25,052 nucleotides of DNA from an uncultured Bacteroides sp. (GCA_900556845.1 USQO01000024.1:1-25052), one strand, 5' to 3'; numbered from the stretch's first letter, positions 1-7,694 are shown. Numbers and translations: made by a program. The notes: a model not told the origin generated them from the sequence alone.

Positions 1-41
1 GAGCCTTATCGTCGGCAGCGTCAGATGTGTATAAGAGACAG
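1..41 (+). other. Illumina Nextera adapter with i5 index (artefact)
   Basis: This is not genomic DNA. Bases 9-22 (TCGTCGGCAGCGTC) and 23-41 (AGATGTGTATAAGAGACAG, the Tn5 mosaic end) together make the Nextera read-1 adapter. The eight bases before it, GAGCCTTA, sit exactly where the i5 index lies and match the Nextera XT index I recall as S521. True genome sequence starts at about base 42. The index can only be read by running through a short insert from the opposite end, so an untrimmed read-through was probably assembled. Confidence 0.97.
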
Positions 42-62
42 ATAATAAATTATCAAGAAAAC

Positions 63-659
63 ATGATTGAATACATAAAAGGAGAACTTGCGGAAATTAC
101 GCCGGCACTTGCCGTTGTGGATTGTAACGGTGTGGGATACGAAATAAATGTTTCATTGAACACCTATTCGGCTATACAAAACAAAAAAGAAGTAAAGCTT
201 TATATTTACGAAGCTATCCGAGAAGATGCTTACGTTCTTTATGGATTTGCGACAAAGCAGGAACGCGAATTATTTTTGCTCCTCATCAGCGTATCTGGAA
301 TAGGAGGTAATACAGCCCGCATGATTTTATCAGCGCTCAGCCCCTCTGAATTATGTAATGTTATCAGCAGCGGTAACGAAAAGTTGCTGAAAACAGTAAA
401 AGGAATCGGACTGAAAACGGCCCAGCGTATCATTGTGGAATTGAAAGACAAGATAGTAAGTACGGGTATCGATGCGGCTGCACCGGTAAGTACAGCGGTA
501 ACCAACCTACAAACTGAAGTATACGAAGAAGCTGTTGCAGCGCTTACCATGCTGGGATTTGCTCCGGCACCTTCGCAAAAGGTTGTGGCCGCTTTATTAA
601 AGGAAGAGCCTGATGCACCGGTAGAAAAAGTAATTAAGCTGGCTTTGAAAAGGCTTTAA
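63..659 (+). CDS. ruvA: Holliday junction branch migration protein RuvA
   Basis: RuvA binds four-way DNA junctions as a tetramer and loads the RuvB motor for branch migration in recombinational repair. The 198-residue protein has the usual family length. It begins MIEYIKGELAEI, the OB-fold domain I, and carries the two helix-hairpin-helix motifs of domain II at about residues 78-85 (SGIGGNTA) and 113-123 (KGIGLKTAQRI). A flexible linker follows, then the RuvB-binding domain III from about 150 to the end (EEAVAALTMLGFAP). The start is ATG 63. An in-frame GTG at 27 would add 12 residues but lies inside the adapter, so it is rejected. Only about 21 genomic bases precede the gene, so its promoter is not in the window. 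It converges on the minus-strand TorF-like gene across a shared hairpin. Confidence 0.96.
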   Translation: MIEYIKGELAEITPALAVVDCNGVGYEINVSLNTYSAIQNKKEVKLYIYEAIREDAYVLYGFATKQERELFLLLISVSGIGGNTARMILSALSPSELCNVISSGNEKLLKTVKGIGLKTAQRIIVELKDKIVSTGIDAAAPVSTAVTNLQTEVYEEAVAALTMLGFAPAPSQKVVAALLKEEPDAPVEKVIKLALKRL

Positions 660-688
660 TCGGCCTTTTCATCCCATACAGCAAAAAA

Positions 689-732
689 ACGGCATGTTTT
701 TCATTTTCTACTGTAAACGAAAAACATGCCGT
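689..732 (-). terminator. Intrinsic terminator of the TorF-like gene
   Basis: A perfect 14-bp stem (ACGGCATGTTTTTC at 689-702 pairing with 719-732) encloses a 16-nt loop. On the minus strand it is followed by seven Ts (complement of the A-run ending at 689), so it ends the 747-1448 gene. There is no T-run on the plus side, so it is at best a weak stop for ruvA. Confidence 0.85.
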
Positions 733-746
733 ATATCATAAAGAAA

Positions 747-1448
747 TCAGAAATGGATTCCAAAAACAAAATAGGCTCCTTCTGTGGCCGGATTCCAGGC
801 CAATGATGCACTAAGGGGTAAAGCATATTGCTTAGTAATCGGAATTTCTTTTGACGCTGTCACTGCGACCTCCGTTACTTCGAAACCTCCAGTTCCTTCA
901 TTATAGTAATCGGTAGCCCAGGGCACAGCTCCGGCACGTACTTCCCAGTCGATTCCTCCTAATGCAAAAGGAGCCGACAGTTCGAAATAAGAAGAGTAAG
1001 CACGTTTGCCCGATAGGGTTACTCCATCAGCACCAGCAAAATTGGTATACCAGTTGGCTGCCAGCCATCCAAAGTCATAACCCAATTGTGCTTCGAAAAC
1101 ATGAGCTGTATTCCGGGCTCCATAGTGAAAGAATCCGACTTCTCCGTCGGTCCAATAATCGGTCACCGATACTGAAAAGCCATTCACTTCGTATCCTAGC
1201 GTCAAATCTATTTCTTTGGTATCTTCTTTATCAAAACCTACAGAACCCCACGCTGTAAAATAGAGTCCTTTGTATCCCAATGAAAAAGAAGGCTGCACAC
1301 TTACACCTCCCAAATCCTGGCCTCGCCAAACATATCCACTCACCAAGTCGGCCCCGACACTGGCTTCCACTTTATCCTGCGCAAAACAGGCAAAAGGGAA
1401 TGCGGCCAACAACAGCAGACCTGTTTTCTTCAAAAATTGTTTTTCCAT
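747..1448 (-). CDS. TorF-family-like outer-membrane beta-barrel protein
   Basis: A 233-residue exported protein with a signal peptide (positive start MEKQFLKK, hydrophobic core at 10-20, likely cut after CFA at 23). The mature part is made of alternating aromatic and small residues (GLYFTAWGSVGF, GWLAANWYTNFAG) and ends in a terminal phenylalanine (FGIHF), as outer-membrane barrels do. The stretch DLVSGYVWRGQDLGGVSVQ resembles the start of the TorF/Gcw_chp putative porin family, in which a tyrosine-rich strand is followed by an RG pair. Substrate and role are unknown. It lies 54 bp downstream of murF on the same strand. I saw no clear TAnnTTTG box in that gap, so it may be read from the murF promoter. 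The family call rests on motif memory. Confidence 0.7.
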   Translation of the reverse strand: MEKQFLKKTGLLLLAAFPFACFAQDKVEASVGADLVSGYVWRGQDLGGVSVQPSFSLGYKGLYFTAWGSVGFDKEDTKEIDLTLGYEVNGFSVSVTDYWTDGEVGFFHYGARNTAHVFEAQLGYDFGWLAANWYTNFAGADGVTLSGKRAYSSYFELSAPFALGGIDWEVRAGAVPWATDYYNEGTGGFEVTEVAVTASKEIPITKQYALPLSASLAWNPATEGAYFVFGIHF

Positions 1449-1502
1449 AACCTTATTACCTTACTTATACTCTATGTATTGAAAACTTATCCTTATAAAT
1501 AT

Positions 1503-2798
1503 TTACAAGCTATCAGGCAATACTGACAGTTTCATGCTGTTAGAGCCTTTAATGAGAATATGGTAGCCCCCAGGACGATGTTGCTGAAAATAGGCTACGG
1601 CATCGAATACCGTGGCAAAGACCTGAAACGGATGATTTACAGCAGCAAACTCTGTTCCTACCAAAAATACTTCGTCAAATGCTGCCAGTTGGAGAAAATC
1701 GGCTATCCGCTGGTGTTCCTCACGACTAGCGGTACCCAGTTCTTTCATATCTCCCAGTACAACCATTTTCTTTTCTGCCTTCATTGCTGCAAAGTTGGTA
1801 AGAGCCGCCATCATGCTGGTAGGATTGGCATTATAGGCATCTACTATCAGCAGATTATATCCCGTATCCTTCAGCTGTGAACGGTTATTCTGCGGAATAT
1901 AGGTTGCAAGGGCATGACATACAGCCTCCTCGTCTACCTTGAAATAGGTACCGATAGCTGCGGCAGCCAAGGCATTATCAATGTTATAGGCTCCAATCAG
2001 ATGGGTATCGACTGTGTGTTGCGAACAATCGGCATGCTTCCAGGTAAATGAAAGGTATGGTGAGCAACCGGTTACTTTTCCGCTTACAAACAGACCGTCT
2101 TCGGCTCCATAGCGAATGCAGTCCAGACCTGAAGCAATACGATTGAGATAAGGGTTTTCATTCTGAAGGAAAATTTTACTACCCTCCTTTCCACGCAGAT
2201 AGTCGTACAGTTCGCCTTTGGTACGGATGACCCCCTCGAAAGAACCGAATCCTTCCAGATGGGCACGGCCTACATTCGTAATGATTCCAAAATCCGGTTC
2301 GGCAATGTGTACCAGTGTATCAATCTCGCCGGGATGGTTGGCTCCCATCTCTACTACAGCAAGCTCGTGTTCTGGTTTTAACTGTAACAGCGTAAGTGGA
2401 ACGCCTATGTGATTATTGAAATTTCCCTGTGTGTAGAGTACATTATATTTTTGCTGCAATACTGCTGCAATGAGCTCTTTAGTGGTAGTCTTCCCGTTGG
2501 TGCCTGTTATACCTATCACCGGTGTACCTAGTTTACGTCTGTGATAATTGGCCAACTTTTGCAGGGCTTCCAGACAATTTTCTACATAAAGCAACTGAGG
2601 ACAAGATTCATCAGCATATTCTGCCTCATCAATCACTGCATAACGGCATCCCGATTCGATTGCTTTACGGGCAAAAGCGTTTCCATTAAAATTTTCTCCT
2701 TTCAAAGCAAAGAAAAGAGAACCGGCAGGGCAGTTACGGCTATCTGTCGTAACCGATGTACAGGCTTCGAAATATTGATATAAAACCGAAATATCCAT
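1503..2798 (-). CDS. murF: UDP-N-acetylmuramoyl-tripeptide--D-alanyl-D-alanine ligase MurF
   Basis: MurF joins D-Ala-D-Ala to UDP-MurNAc-tripeptide with ATP, the last cytoplasmic step in making the peptidoglycan precursor. Its 431 residues match the family. The N-terminal substrate domain has the MurF-type TTDSRNCPAGSLFFALKGE (about 17-35). The ATP loop GITGTNGKTTTKE lies at about 96-108, followed by GNFNNHIGVPLTLL, VVEMGANHPGEI and NVGRAHLEGFGS, all Mur-ligase hallmarks. The C-terminal domain has VDAYNANPTSM and VLGDMKELG. It is divergent from folP across 112 bp holding promoter boxes for both genes. It lies away from the usual mur cluster, which I believe is common for Bacteroidetes MurF. 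Confidence 0.95.
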   Translation of the reverse strand: MDISVLYQYFEACTSVTTDSRNCPAGSLFFALKGENFNGNAFARKAIESGCRYAVIDEAEYADESCPQLLYVENCLEALQKLANYHRRKLGTPVIGITGTNGKTTTKELIAAVLQQKYNVLYTQGNFNNHIGVPLTLLQLKPEHELAVVEMGANHPGEIDTLVHIAEPDFGIITNVGRAHLEGFGSFEGVIRTKGELYDYLRGKEGSKIFLQNENPYLNRIASGLDCIRYGAEDGLFVSGKVTGCSPYLSFTWKHADCSQHTVDTHLIGAYNIDNALAAAAIGTYFKVDEEAVCHALATYIPQNNRSQLKDTGYNLLIVDAYNANPTSMMAALTNFAAMKAEKKMVVLGDMKELGTASREEHQRIADFLQLAAFDEVFLVGTEFAAVNHPFQVFATVFDAVAYFQQHRPGGYHILIKGSNSMKLSVLPDSL

Positions 2799-2825
2799 TT
2801 TATTTCACTTTAATTTTTATGCGAA

Positions 2826-2833
2826 CAAAGATA
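2826..2833 (-). promoter_or_regulatory. murF promoter -7 box
   Basis: Minus-strand TATCTTTG matches the Bacteroides -7 consensus TAnnTTTG, 27 bp upstream of the murF ATG. A TTTTG (complement of 2850-2854) lies 16 nt further upstream as a possible -33 element, a little closer than the usual 19-20. Confidence 0.6.
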
Positions 2834-2878
2834 CAGGAAAAATAGCGGACAAAAGTGTAAAAAATGAATTATTGTATG

Positions 2879-2886
2879 TACTTTTG
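2879..2886 (+). promoter_or_regulatory. folP-cdaA promoter -7 box
   Basis: TACTTTTG fits TAnnTTTG exactly and sits 24 bp before the first possible folP ATG. No good -33 TTTG is seen at the usual distance. Confidence 0.6.
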
Positions 2887-2910
2887 CCTGTCAATTGATG
2901 AAACAGCAAA

Positions 2911-3777
2911 ATGAATACAGTGAACAGCATGTATATAAATATAAAAGGTGAACTGATGGACTTATCCGTGCCACGCATCATGGGAATCCTGAACGTCACA
3001 CCCGACTCTTTTTTCGAAGGAAGCCGGAAGCAGACGGAGGCAGAAATTATAGAACGAGTACACCAGATTCTGGCAGAAGGAGGCGACATCGTTGACATCG
3101 GTGCTTATTCTTCACGTCCCAATGCAGAGCATATCAGCAGCGAAGAAGAAATGAAACGGCTGCGCAACGGACTGACCATCATAAACCGTGAGTTCCCGCA
3201 AGTCAAGCTCTCTGTTGATACATTCCGAGCTGATGTTGCCCGTATGTGCGTAGAAGAATATGGAGTGGGTATCATCAACGACATCGCTGCCGGCAATATG
3301 GATAATGATATGTTTCCTGCAGTAGCCCGTTTAGGAGTTCCATATGTCATGATGCACATGCAGGGTACGCCACAAAACATGCAGAGTAACCCACACTACA
3401 AGCATCTGCTGAAAGAGGTTATTCTGTATTTTTCGGAAAAAACAGCACAACTGCGTGACCTTGGAGCCAAAGATATTATTCTGGACCCGGGATTCGGTTT
3501 CGGAAAAACGCTTGAGCATAACTATGAATTAATGAATAAGCTGGAAGAACTCCAACTGTTCAACATGCCAATACTGGTAGGAATATCCCGTAAATCGATG
3601 ATTTACAAACTGCTGGGAGGAGATGCCAACAGTGCATTGAACGGTACGACAGCACTCCATGCCGTAGCATTGATGAAGGGTGCAAACATTCTGCGGGTTC
3701 ACGATGTAAAGGAAGCTGCTGAAACGGTTCGCATCTTTTCGGCTCTAAAGCAACCGTCTACAACTCAGACTATATAA
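2911..3777 (+). CDS. folP: Dihydropteroate synthase
   Basis: FolP condenses 6-hydroxymethyl-dihydropterin diphosphate with p-aminobenzoate to dihydropteroate in folate synthesis and is the sulfonamide target. The 288-residue TIM barrel shows both family signatures: IMGILNVTPDSFF (about 23-35) and DIVDIGAYSSRP (the classic GGxSTRP region, here GAYSSRP). Further motifs are LSVDTFRADVA, IINDIAAGNMD, MHMQGTPQNMQ, ILDPGFGFGKT and ISRKSMI. The start is uncertain. ATG 2911 is used here, but ATG 2929 (MYINIKGELMDLS) gives an N-terminus the same length as the E. coli enzyme, and ATG 2956 has a weak AAAGGTG ahead of it but would cut the first strand. cdaA follows after 24 bp, so the two are probably one operon. 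Confidence 0.94.
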   Translation: MNTVNSMYINIKGELMDLSVPRIMGILNVTPDSFFEGSRKQTEAEIIERVHQILAEGGDIVDIGAYSSRPNAEHISSEEEMKRLRNGLTIINREFPQVKLSVDTFRADVARMCVEEYGVGIINDIAAGNMDNDMFPAVARLGVPYVMMHMQGTPQNMQSNPHYKHLLKEVILYFSEKTAQLRDLGAKDIILDPGFGFGKTLEHNYELMNKLEELQLFNMPILVGISRKSMIYKLLGGDANSALNGTTALHAVALMKGANILRVHDVKEAAETVRIFSALKQPSTTQTI

Positions 3778-3801
3778 CTTTTTAATAACATACACACGGC
3801 C

Positions 3802-4569
3802 ATGTTTTTTGATTTTAGCGTAAAGGACTTGATAGACATCCTGCTTGTTGCCTATCTGCTGTATAAAACTTATAAACTGATGAAATCATCCGGTTCAATC
3901 AATATTTTCATCGGTTTGCTGGTTTTCATCATTATATGGATTATAGTCTCTCAAGTTTTACAGATGCGCCTGTTAGGATCGATTTTTGACAAGCTGGTCA
4001 GTGTAGGTGTCATAGCGGTAATTGTTCTATTCCAAGATGAAATCCGCCGTTTTCTGCTTACGTTGGGGTCAAGACACCGTACAAGCAGCTTATTTCGCTT
4101 TTTATGGGGTAACTCTGAGGAAACGAGCGACAAAGAAGCCATCATGCCTATTGTACTGGCTTGTATCAATATGAGTAAAGGAAAAGTAGGAGCTTTGATT
4201 GTTATTGAGAAAGATATTCCGCTGGAAGAAATTGTCAACACAGGCGATACGATTGATGCCAATATCAACCAGCGGCTTATAGAAAACATTTTCTTTAAAA
4301 ACAGTCCGCTACACGACGGTGCGATGATTATCAGCAATAAGCGTATTCGTGCTGCCGGCTGTATTCTGCCTGTTTCGCATAATCTGGATATCCCGAAAGA
4401 ATTGGGATTACGCCACCGGGCTGCCATGGGAGTATCGCAAGAAACAGATGCAATGGCTATTATCGTATCGGAAGAAACGGGTGGCATTTCCATTGCCTAC
4501 AAAGGGGAATTCCATTTGCGTCTGACTCCGGAAGAGCTGGAACGGATGCTGACTCAAAAAGAAGAATAA
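3802..4569 (+). CDS. cdaA: Membrane diadenylate cyclase (c-di-AMP synthase)
   Basis: CdaA makes the second messenger c-di-AMP from two ATP, acting at the inner membrane. The 255-residue protein has three N-terminal hydrophobic segments (about 8-25, 33-52 and 60-78) followed by the cytoplasmic DAC domain with its two diagnostic motifs: DGA in LHDGAMIIS (172-174) and RHR in LGLRHRAAMG (204-206). Length and order match CdaA/DacA (YbbP-type). It follows folP by 24 bp. No YbbR/CdaR regulatory partner or glmM follows, unlike the Firmicutes operon. The downstream gene is convergent, with a gap of only 6 bp and no terminator. Confidence 0.94.
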   Translation: MFFDFSVKDLIDILLVAYLLYKTYKLMKSSGSINIFIGLLVFIIIWIIVSQVLQMRLLGSIFDKLVSVGVIAVIVLFQDEIRRFLLTLGSRHRTSSLFRFLWGNSEETSDKEAIMPIVLACINMSKGKVGALIVIEKDIPLEEIVNTGDTIDANINQRLIENIFFKNSPLHDGAMIISNKRIRAAGCILPVSHNLDIPKELGLRHRAAMGVSQETDAMAIIVSEETGGISIAYKGEFHLRLTPEELERMLTQKEE

Positions 4570-4575
4570 ATTAAG

Positions 4576-5610
4576 CTAGTCGAGCATCAGACTCATATAA
4601 GGATGTACGGCCTCGAATAATAATTGGGTAAACCGACTAATATTGCATGAGAGAGGAGAATTTGCTAGCGTGGTCGTCTTTCGGCACACTCCATCTTGTA
4701 AAACATAGCAACCATTATTCTGAGGAATAGCCTCATCACCGGTAATGTGAATGCTAAGATTGAGCTCGGGATGAAAAGCAGCTACTCTGTCCAATAATTT
4801 CTGCACGTGAATGGCACGTCCCATTCCCAACATTTTCTGGTTCAATTGTGCTGGAAAGAGATAATGCAGAAATTCTGCCTGATAATAAGATAAGATAGAT
4901 TGGAGAACTTGGTCTGTTGATAACGTTTCATCAAGCAACAATTCTTTGACCCAAAGAGCATTTTCCATATGATAAAGGAAAGCAAGACCCGCTATCTGTC
5001 CTGCTTTATCAACAACGAACAATTCGCCTCCGGAAATTTTCAAATCTCCTAAAATTATTTGGAAATCTTCTTTCGAATGCTGTATACAATAGCTTCTGGC
5101 AGCCATTGCCTGCTTAAAGTAGTGATATACTCCCGGGGAAACTGCTTGATTCAAGGATACAGAAATCAAAGAAAGCACAGAGTTTTCAACAACTTGTTCA
5201 TAAGTTACTTTTCTTATTAACCGTTCACCGTATCCAAAGCAATCGGCATAACCAAAACGACCATAATAGTTCTTCAAGGATTCTTCAGCTGGAATCAGGG
5301 TACTCAGCAGGATACCTTCATCAAACATTTGCCTATGAGTTTTATCCAGCAGTTGTGCCATATAGCCACGGCTGCGATAGTCCGGGTCGGTACAGGCTCC
5401 CGATATGTAAGCCGTAGCAATGGTATCACCATAGAAGGTCATCGGATAAGGGATGGCTTGTAAGGCTGCCACAACTTTTCCTTCATGATAGAGGGTACGG
5501 CTGACAGCATCGTTATAGCGTTCTGTAAAATAGAAGTCTACAAACGCTTCCGAATCGTGAAAACAACGTTTCCACAGACTCTTTACCTGCTCTTTTTCCT
5601 GAGAGTTCAT
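4576..5610 (-). CDS. GNAT-family acetyltransferase, Eis-like
   Basis: A 344-residue protein of the GNAT superfamily with the long, Eis-like layout. The N-terminal GNAT domain has a substrate-side motif and the acetyl-CoA loop DPDYRSRGYMAQLL (about 75-88), followed by LIPAEESLKNYYGRFGY, which is typical of Eis-like proteins. A second domain and a small C-terminal region follow. The acceptor substrate cannot be told from sequence. Its ATG overlaps the stop of the DUF2156 gene by 4 bp (ATGA), so the two are probably translated together. It is the last gene of the lrgAB transcription unit. Both partners have GNAT folds, which suggests modification of related amine substrates, but that is inference. 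Confidence 0.82.
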   Translation of the reverse strand: MNSQEKEQVKSLWKRCFHDSEAFVDFYFTERYNDAVSRTLYHEGKVVAALQAIPYPMTFYGDTIATAYISGACTDPDYRSRGYMAQLLDKTHRQMFDEGILLSTLIPAEESLKNYYGRFGYADCFGYGERLIRKVTYEQVVENSVLSLISVSLNQAVSPGVYHYFKQAMAARSYCIQHSKEDFQIILGDLKISGGELFVVDKAGQIAGLAFLYHMENALWVKELLLDETLSTDQVLQSILSYYQAEFLHYLFPAQLNQKMLGMGRAIHVQKLLDRVAAFHPELNLSIHITGDEAIPQNNGCYVLQDGVCRKTTTLANSPLSCNISRFTQLLFEAVHPYMSLMLD

Positions 5611-6497
5611 CTTAAAACAGCATTATATTTTTCCAAAATAGTATCCGGATTATATGACAGTTTGGCTTTTCTGAGTCCTTCAAGTCCAAGGTCTTCCTCG
5701 CGGTTAATATATAAATAGGTATCGGGAAGACTGTTTGCAAATTCGTAATTAATCATGGAATAAGCACCTTCGACATCGGCATCAGCTTTTTCCACACACG
5801 TATCGAACGTAGTAGGATTGATAGGTGAACCGTAAGTAAAGGCAACGATTCTTCCTTCAGCAAACAAAACGCCACCCTGTATATCTAAAGCATCCATATT
5901 CTCCAACACAGTCTGCATGGAGCACCGTTCTGCCTGTAGGGCCTCGTTCTCCGCACAGTCGTTAGCTTTGCACCACTGTGATTCCAAACGAATGCATTCG
6001 GGAATGAGCTCTTTAGTTAGTAATTTATATACATAATCCGGATAGCGATTCTTAAAACGATTGATATGATTCCGTTTAGGCTGATATTTTTTGCCTTTCA
6101 AGCTTGCCAAATCGGTACGTAAGTAAATATAGTCTGCATAATCACGATCGGTTGTAAATTCGAATTTACCGGGAAATTTATCTTCTATAATATCAAGTAT
6201 GTCCTTGCAAATTCCTGCCAACCGAAAAGTAGCTCCTTTATGGAGAGCATCTGACTGTAAGTCCAGCAATACTTCTTCCAGACATCCAGCTCCTACCGGC
6301 ATCATATATGTCAACTCTTGCTCTATATAAAATCGGAAAAGCAAAAAGCCTTTCCATTCAGCCAGCTCTGTCTGATACAGAAAGCGCCAGCTGAACAAAT
6401 TGGTGAAACACAGGTCACAGTTTCTACGAGAACTGACAAATGTATATTTCTTTACCAGCTCTTTATCTTCTAATTCTAAGGGCCTGAATGGGATCAT
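5607..6497 (-). CDS. DUF2156 protein (soluble LPG-synthase C-terminal-like domain)
   Basis: A 296-residue protein made only of the DUF2156 domain, the catalytic part of MprF-type aminoacyl-phosphatidylglycerol synthases, which transfers an aminoacyl group from tRNA. The hallmark LKGKKYQPKRNHINRF (about 133-148) is present, as are ESQWCKAN and the late RKAKLSYNPD region. Unlike MprF it has no membrane segments at all, so it must be soluble or work with a membrane partner. The acceptor and donor are not known for this stand-alone form. It lies 32 bp after lrgB on the same strand and overlaps the following GNAT gene by 4 bp. Confidence 0.8.
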   Translation of the reverse strand: MIPFRPLELEDKELVKKYTFVSSRRNCDLCFTNLFSWRFLYQTELAEWKGFLLFRFYIEQELTYMMPVGAGCLEEVLLDLQSDALHKGATFRLAGICKDILDIIEDKFPGKFEFTTDRDYADYIYLRTDLASLKGKKYQPKRNHINRFKNRYPDYVYKLLTKELIPECIRLESQWCKANDCAENEALQAERCSMQTVLENMDALDIQGGVLFAEGRIVAFTYGSPINPTTFDTCVEKADADVEGAYSMINYEFANSLPDTYLYINREEDLGLEGLRKAKLSYNPDTILEKYNAVLR

Positions 6498-6529
6498 ATT
6501 TTCAATCGATTAAATATATAATGTACAGA

Positions 6530-7225
6530 CTACATCAAACCTAAAATACGAAGGATTGTCGGAGTCAGCAGAGCAGTTAACAGACCGTTTAAAGTAAGTC
6601 CCAAACTAGCAAATGCTCCATACTTTTTACTGATTTCCATTGCTGTTGATGTACCTACAGCGTGTGATGCTGTACCTAACGAAAGGCCTTGTGCAATCGG
6701 GCTTCCTACGCGTCCAACCTGCAATATCTTAAAACCACAAACAGCTCCAAACAGTCCCACAACAATCACTACCGCCGCCGTAAGTGAAGGTATTCCTCCT
6801 ATAGTTTTGGTTACTTCCATAGCAATGGGAGTTGTTACTGACTTAGGGGCCAATGACATTACAATCTCGGGAGTAGCTCCCATAAGCTTCGCGATAAGCA
6901 CTACCGAAACCAGACCGACAAAACAACCAGCCAACTGAGATATAAGGATTGGCATCAGCTGTTTCTTTATCATTTTTAGTTGTAAATACAAAGGGACGCC
7001 CAAAGCAACAACTGCAGGCTTCAACCAAAATTCTATTAAAGAACCCGCTTCGTGATAGGTCTCATACGACACTCCTGTACACTTTAAAAAACAAATTAGC
7101 AAAGCGATAGCAAGCAATATCGGGTTAAGCACCACCCAACCTGTCTTTTTCTGCAACAATTTAGACAAAAAGAAAAAACCAAATGTTACCGCCAGCAAAA
7201 AAAACTCATTTCCTAAAAACTCCAT
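6530..7225 (-). CDS. lrgB: LrgB-family membrane protein
   Basis: A 231-residue, strongly hydrophobic protein with the LrgB/CidB signatures: NPILLAIAL near the N-terminus, FWLKPAVVALGVPLY, SLAPKSVTTPIAMEV and the C-terminal GTASHAVGTSTAMEI. The family works with the small LrgA/CidA partner. First described as holin/antiholin-like in Staphylococcus, it has since been shown to move pyruvate in Bacillus (PftAB) and to be tied to pyruvate use in Streptococcus mutans. The start overlaps the end of lrgA by 20 bp, which suggests coupling. The gene pair is divergent from pta-ackA, which fits a role in overflow metabolism better than cell lysis. Confidence 0.92.
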   Translation of the reverse strand: MEFLGNEFFLLAVTFGFFFLSKLLQKKTGWVVLNPILLAIALLICFLKCTGVSYETYHEAGSLIEFWLKPAVVALGVPLYLQLKMIKKQLMPILISQLAGCFVGLVSVVLIAKLMGATPEIVMSLAPKSVTTPIAMEVTKTIGGIPSLTAAVVIVVGLFGAVCGFKILQVGRVGSPIAQGLSLGTASHAVGTSTAMEISKKYGAFASLGLTLNGLLTALLTPTILRILGLM

Positions 7226-7559
7226 AATATTTCCTGACTAATTGATGTACCCAACCTGTTACTACCAAAACCAATACGGTGCTGACAAATGTCGCCACTA
7301 TGATTGGCCAAAACTGTGCCTCGATAATGTCAAAATAAAGCATCAGTGCGACACCTGGCGGAACAAAGAAAAAGCCTAGATTTGCTACCAAAAAGTCAGA
7401 CAACCCCTGCACCCAGTGCAGCTTGATCCAGCCTAATTTTAGAAAAAGGGTGAGTAGCAGCATGCCAATGATGCTGGAAGGTAACTTAATACCCGTTAAA
7501 TAAACAATCAGTTCACCCAATGCCAAACATCCGAAAAGGATAAAACATTGACGTATCAT
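7206..7559 (-). CDS. lrgA: LrgA/CidA-family membrane protein
   Basis: A 117-residue membrane protein with about four hydrophobic segments (5-21, 26-44, 57-79 and 83-108). Family motifs include LPSSIIGMLLL near 26-36 and LGFFFVPPGVALM near 61-73. It is the partner of LrgB. The ATG at 7559 is the first start and lies 26 bp downstream of a -7 box. It heads the lrgA-lrgB-DUF2156-GNAT unit. No LytST-type two-component system is next to it, unlike the Gram-positive lrgAB loci, so control must come from elsewhere. Confidence 0.92.
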   Translation of the reverse strand: MIRQCFILFGCLALGELIVYLTGIKLPSSIIGMLLLTLFLKLGWIKLHWVQGLSDFLVANLGFFFVPPGVALMLYFDIIEAQFWPIIVATFVSTVLVLVVTGWVHQLVRKYYGVFRK

Positions 7560-7584
7560 ACCTATTAATTATTGAAAACGGGTA

Positions 7585-7592
7585 CAAATGTA
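7585..7592 (-). promoter_or_regulatory. lrgA operon promoter -7 box
   Basis: Minus-strand TACATTTG fits TAnnTTTG and stands 26 bp from the lrgA ATG. No -33 TTTG is seen at the normal spacing. Confidence 0.55.
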
Positions 7593-7646
7593 TAAATAAT
7601 GGTGAAAAGGTATTCGGCCGAGGAAGATTTTATATGTTAAACATAA

Positions 7647-7694
7647 AAAAATAGCAAAATTTGCAATCTTTATATGACAAAAAAAGCTATTTTT
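7647..7694. repeat. Inverted repeat over the pta promoter
   Basis: AAAAATAGC (7647-7655) and GCTATTTTT (7686-7694) are perfect inverted copies 30 bp apart. The right arm overlaps the pta -7 box. A small palindrome GCAAAATTTGC (7654-7664) lies inside. It could be an operator in the shared lrgA/pta region, or partly a by-product of AT-rich promoter sequence. Confidence 0.4.

Noticed and set aside
27..62. Upstream extension of ruvA from a GTG at 27
   Set aside because: The GTG and the following codons up to 41 are adapter sequence; the conserved RuvA N-terminus begins at ATG 63.
3951..4493. A 180-codon open frame on the minus strand inside cdaA
   Set aside because: Antisense to the DAC domain, rich in Ser/Ile/Arg as expected from a shadow frame, with no recognisable domain.
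4576..7559. Holin/antiholin lysis cassette or phage remnant at lrgAB
   Set aside because: No endolysin, phage gene or integration signs nearby; neighbours are core metabolic genes and the family is better linked to pyruvate in other bacteria.
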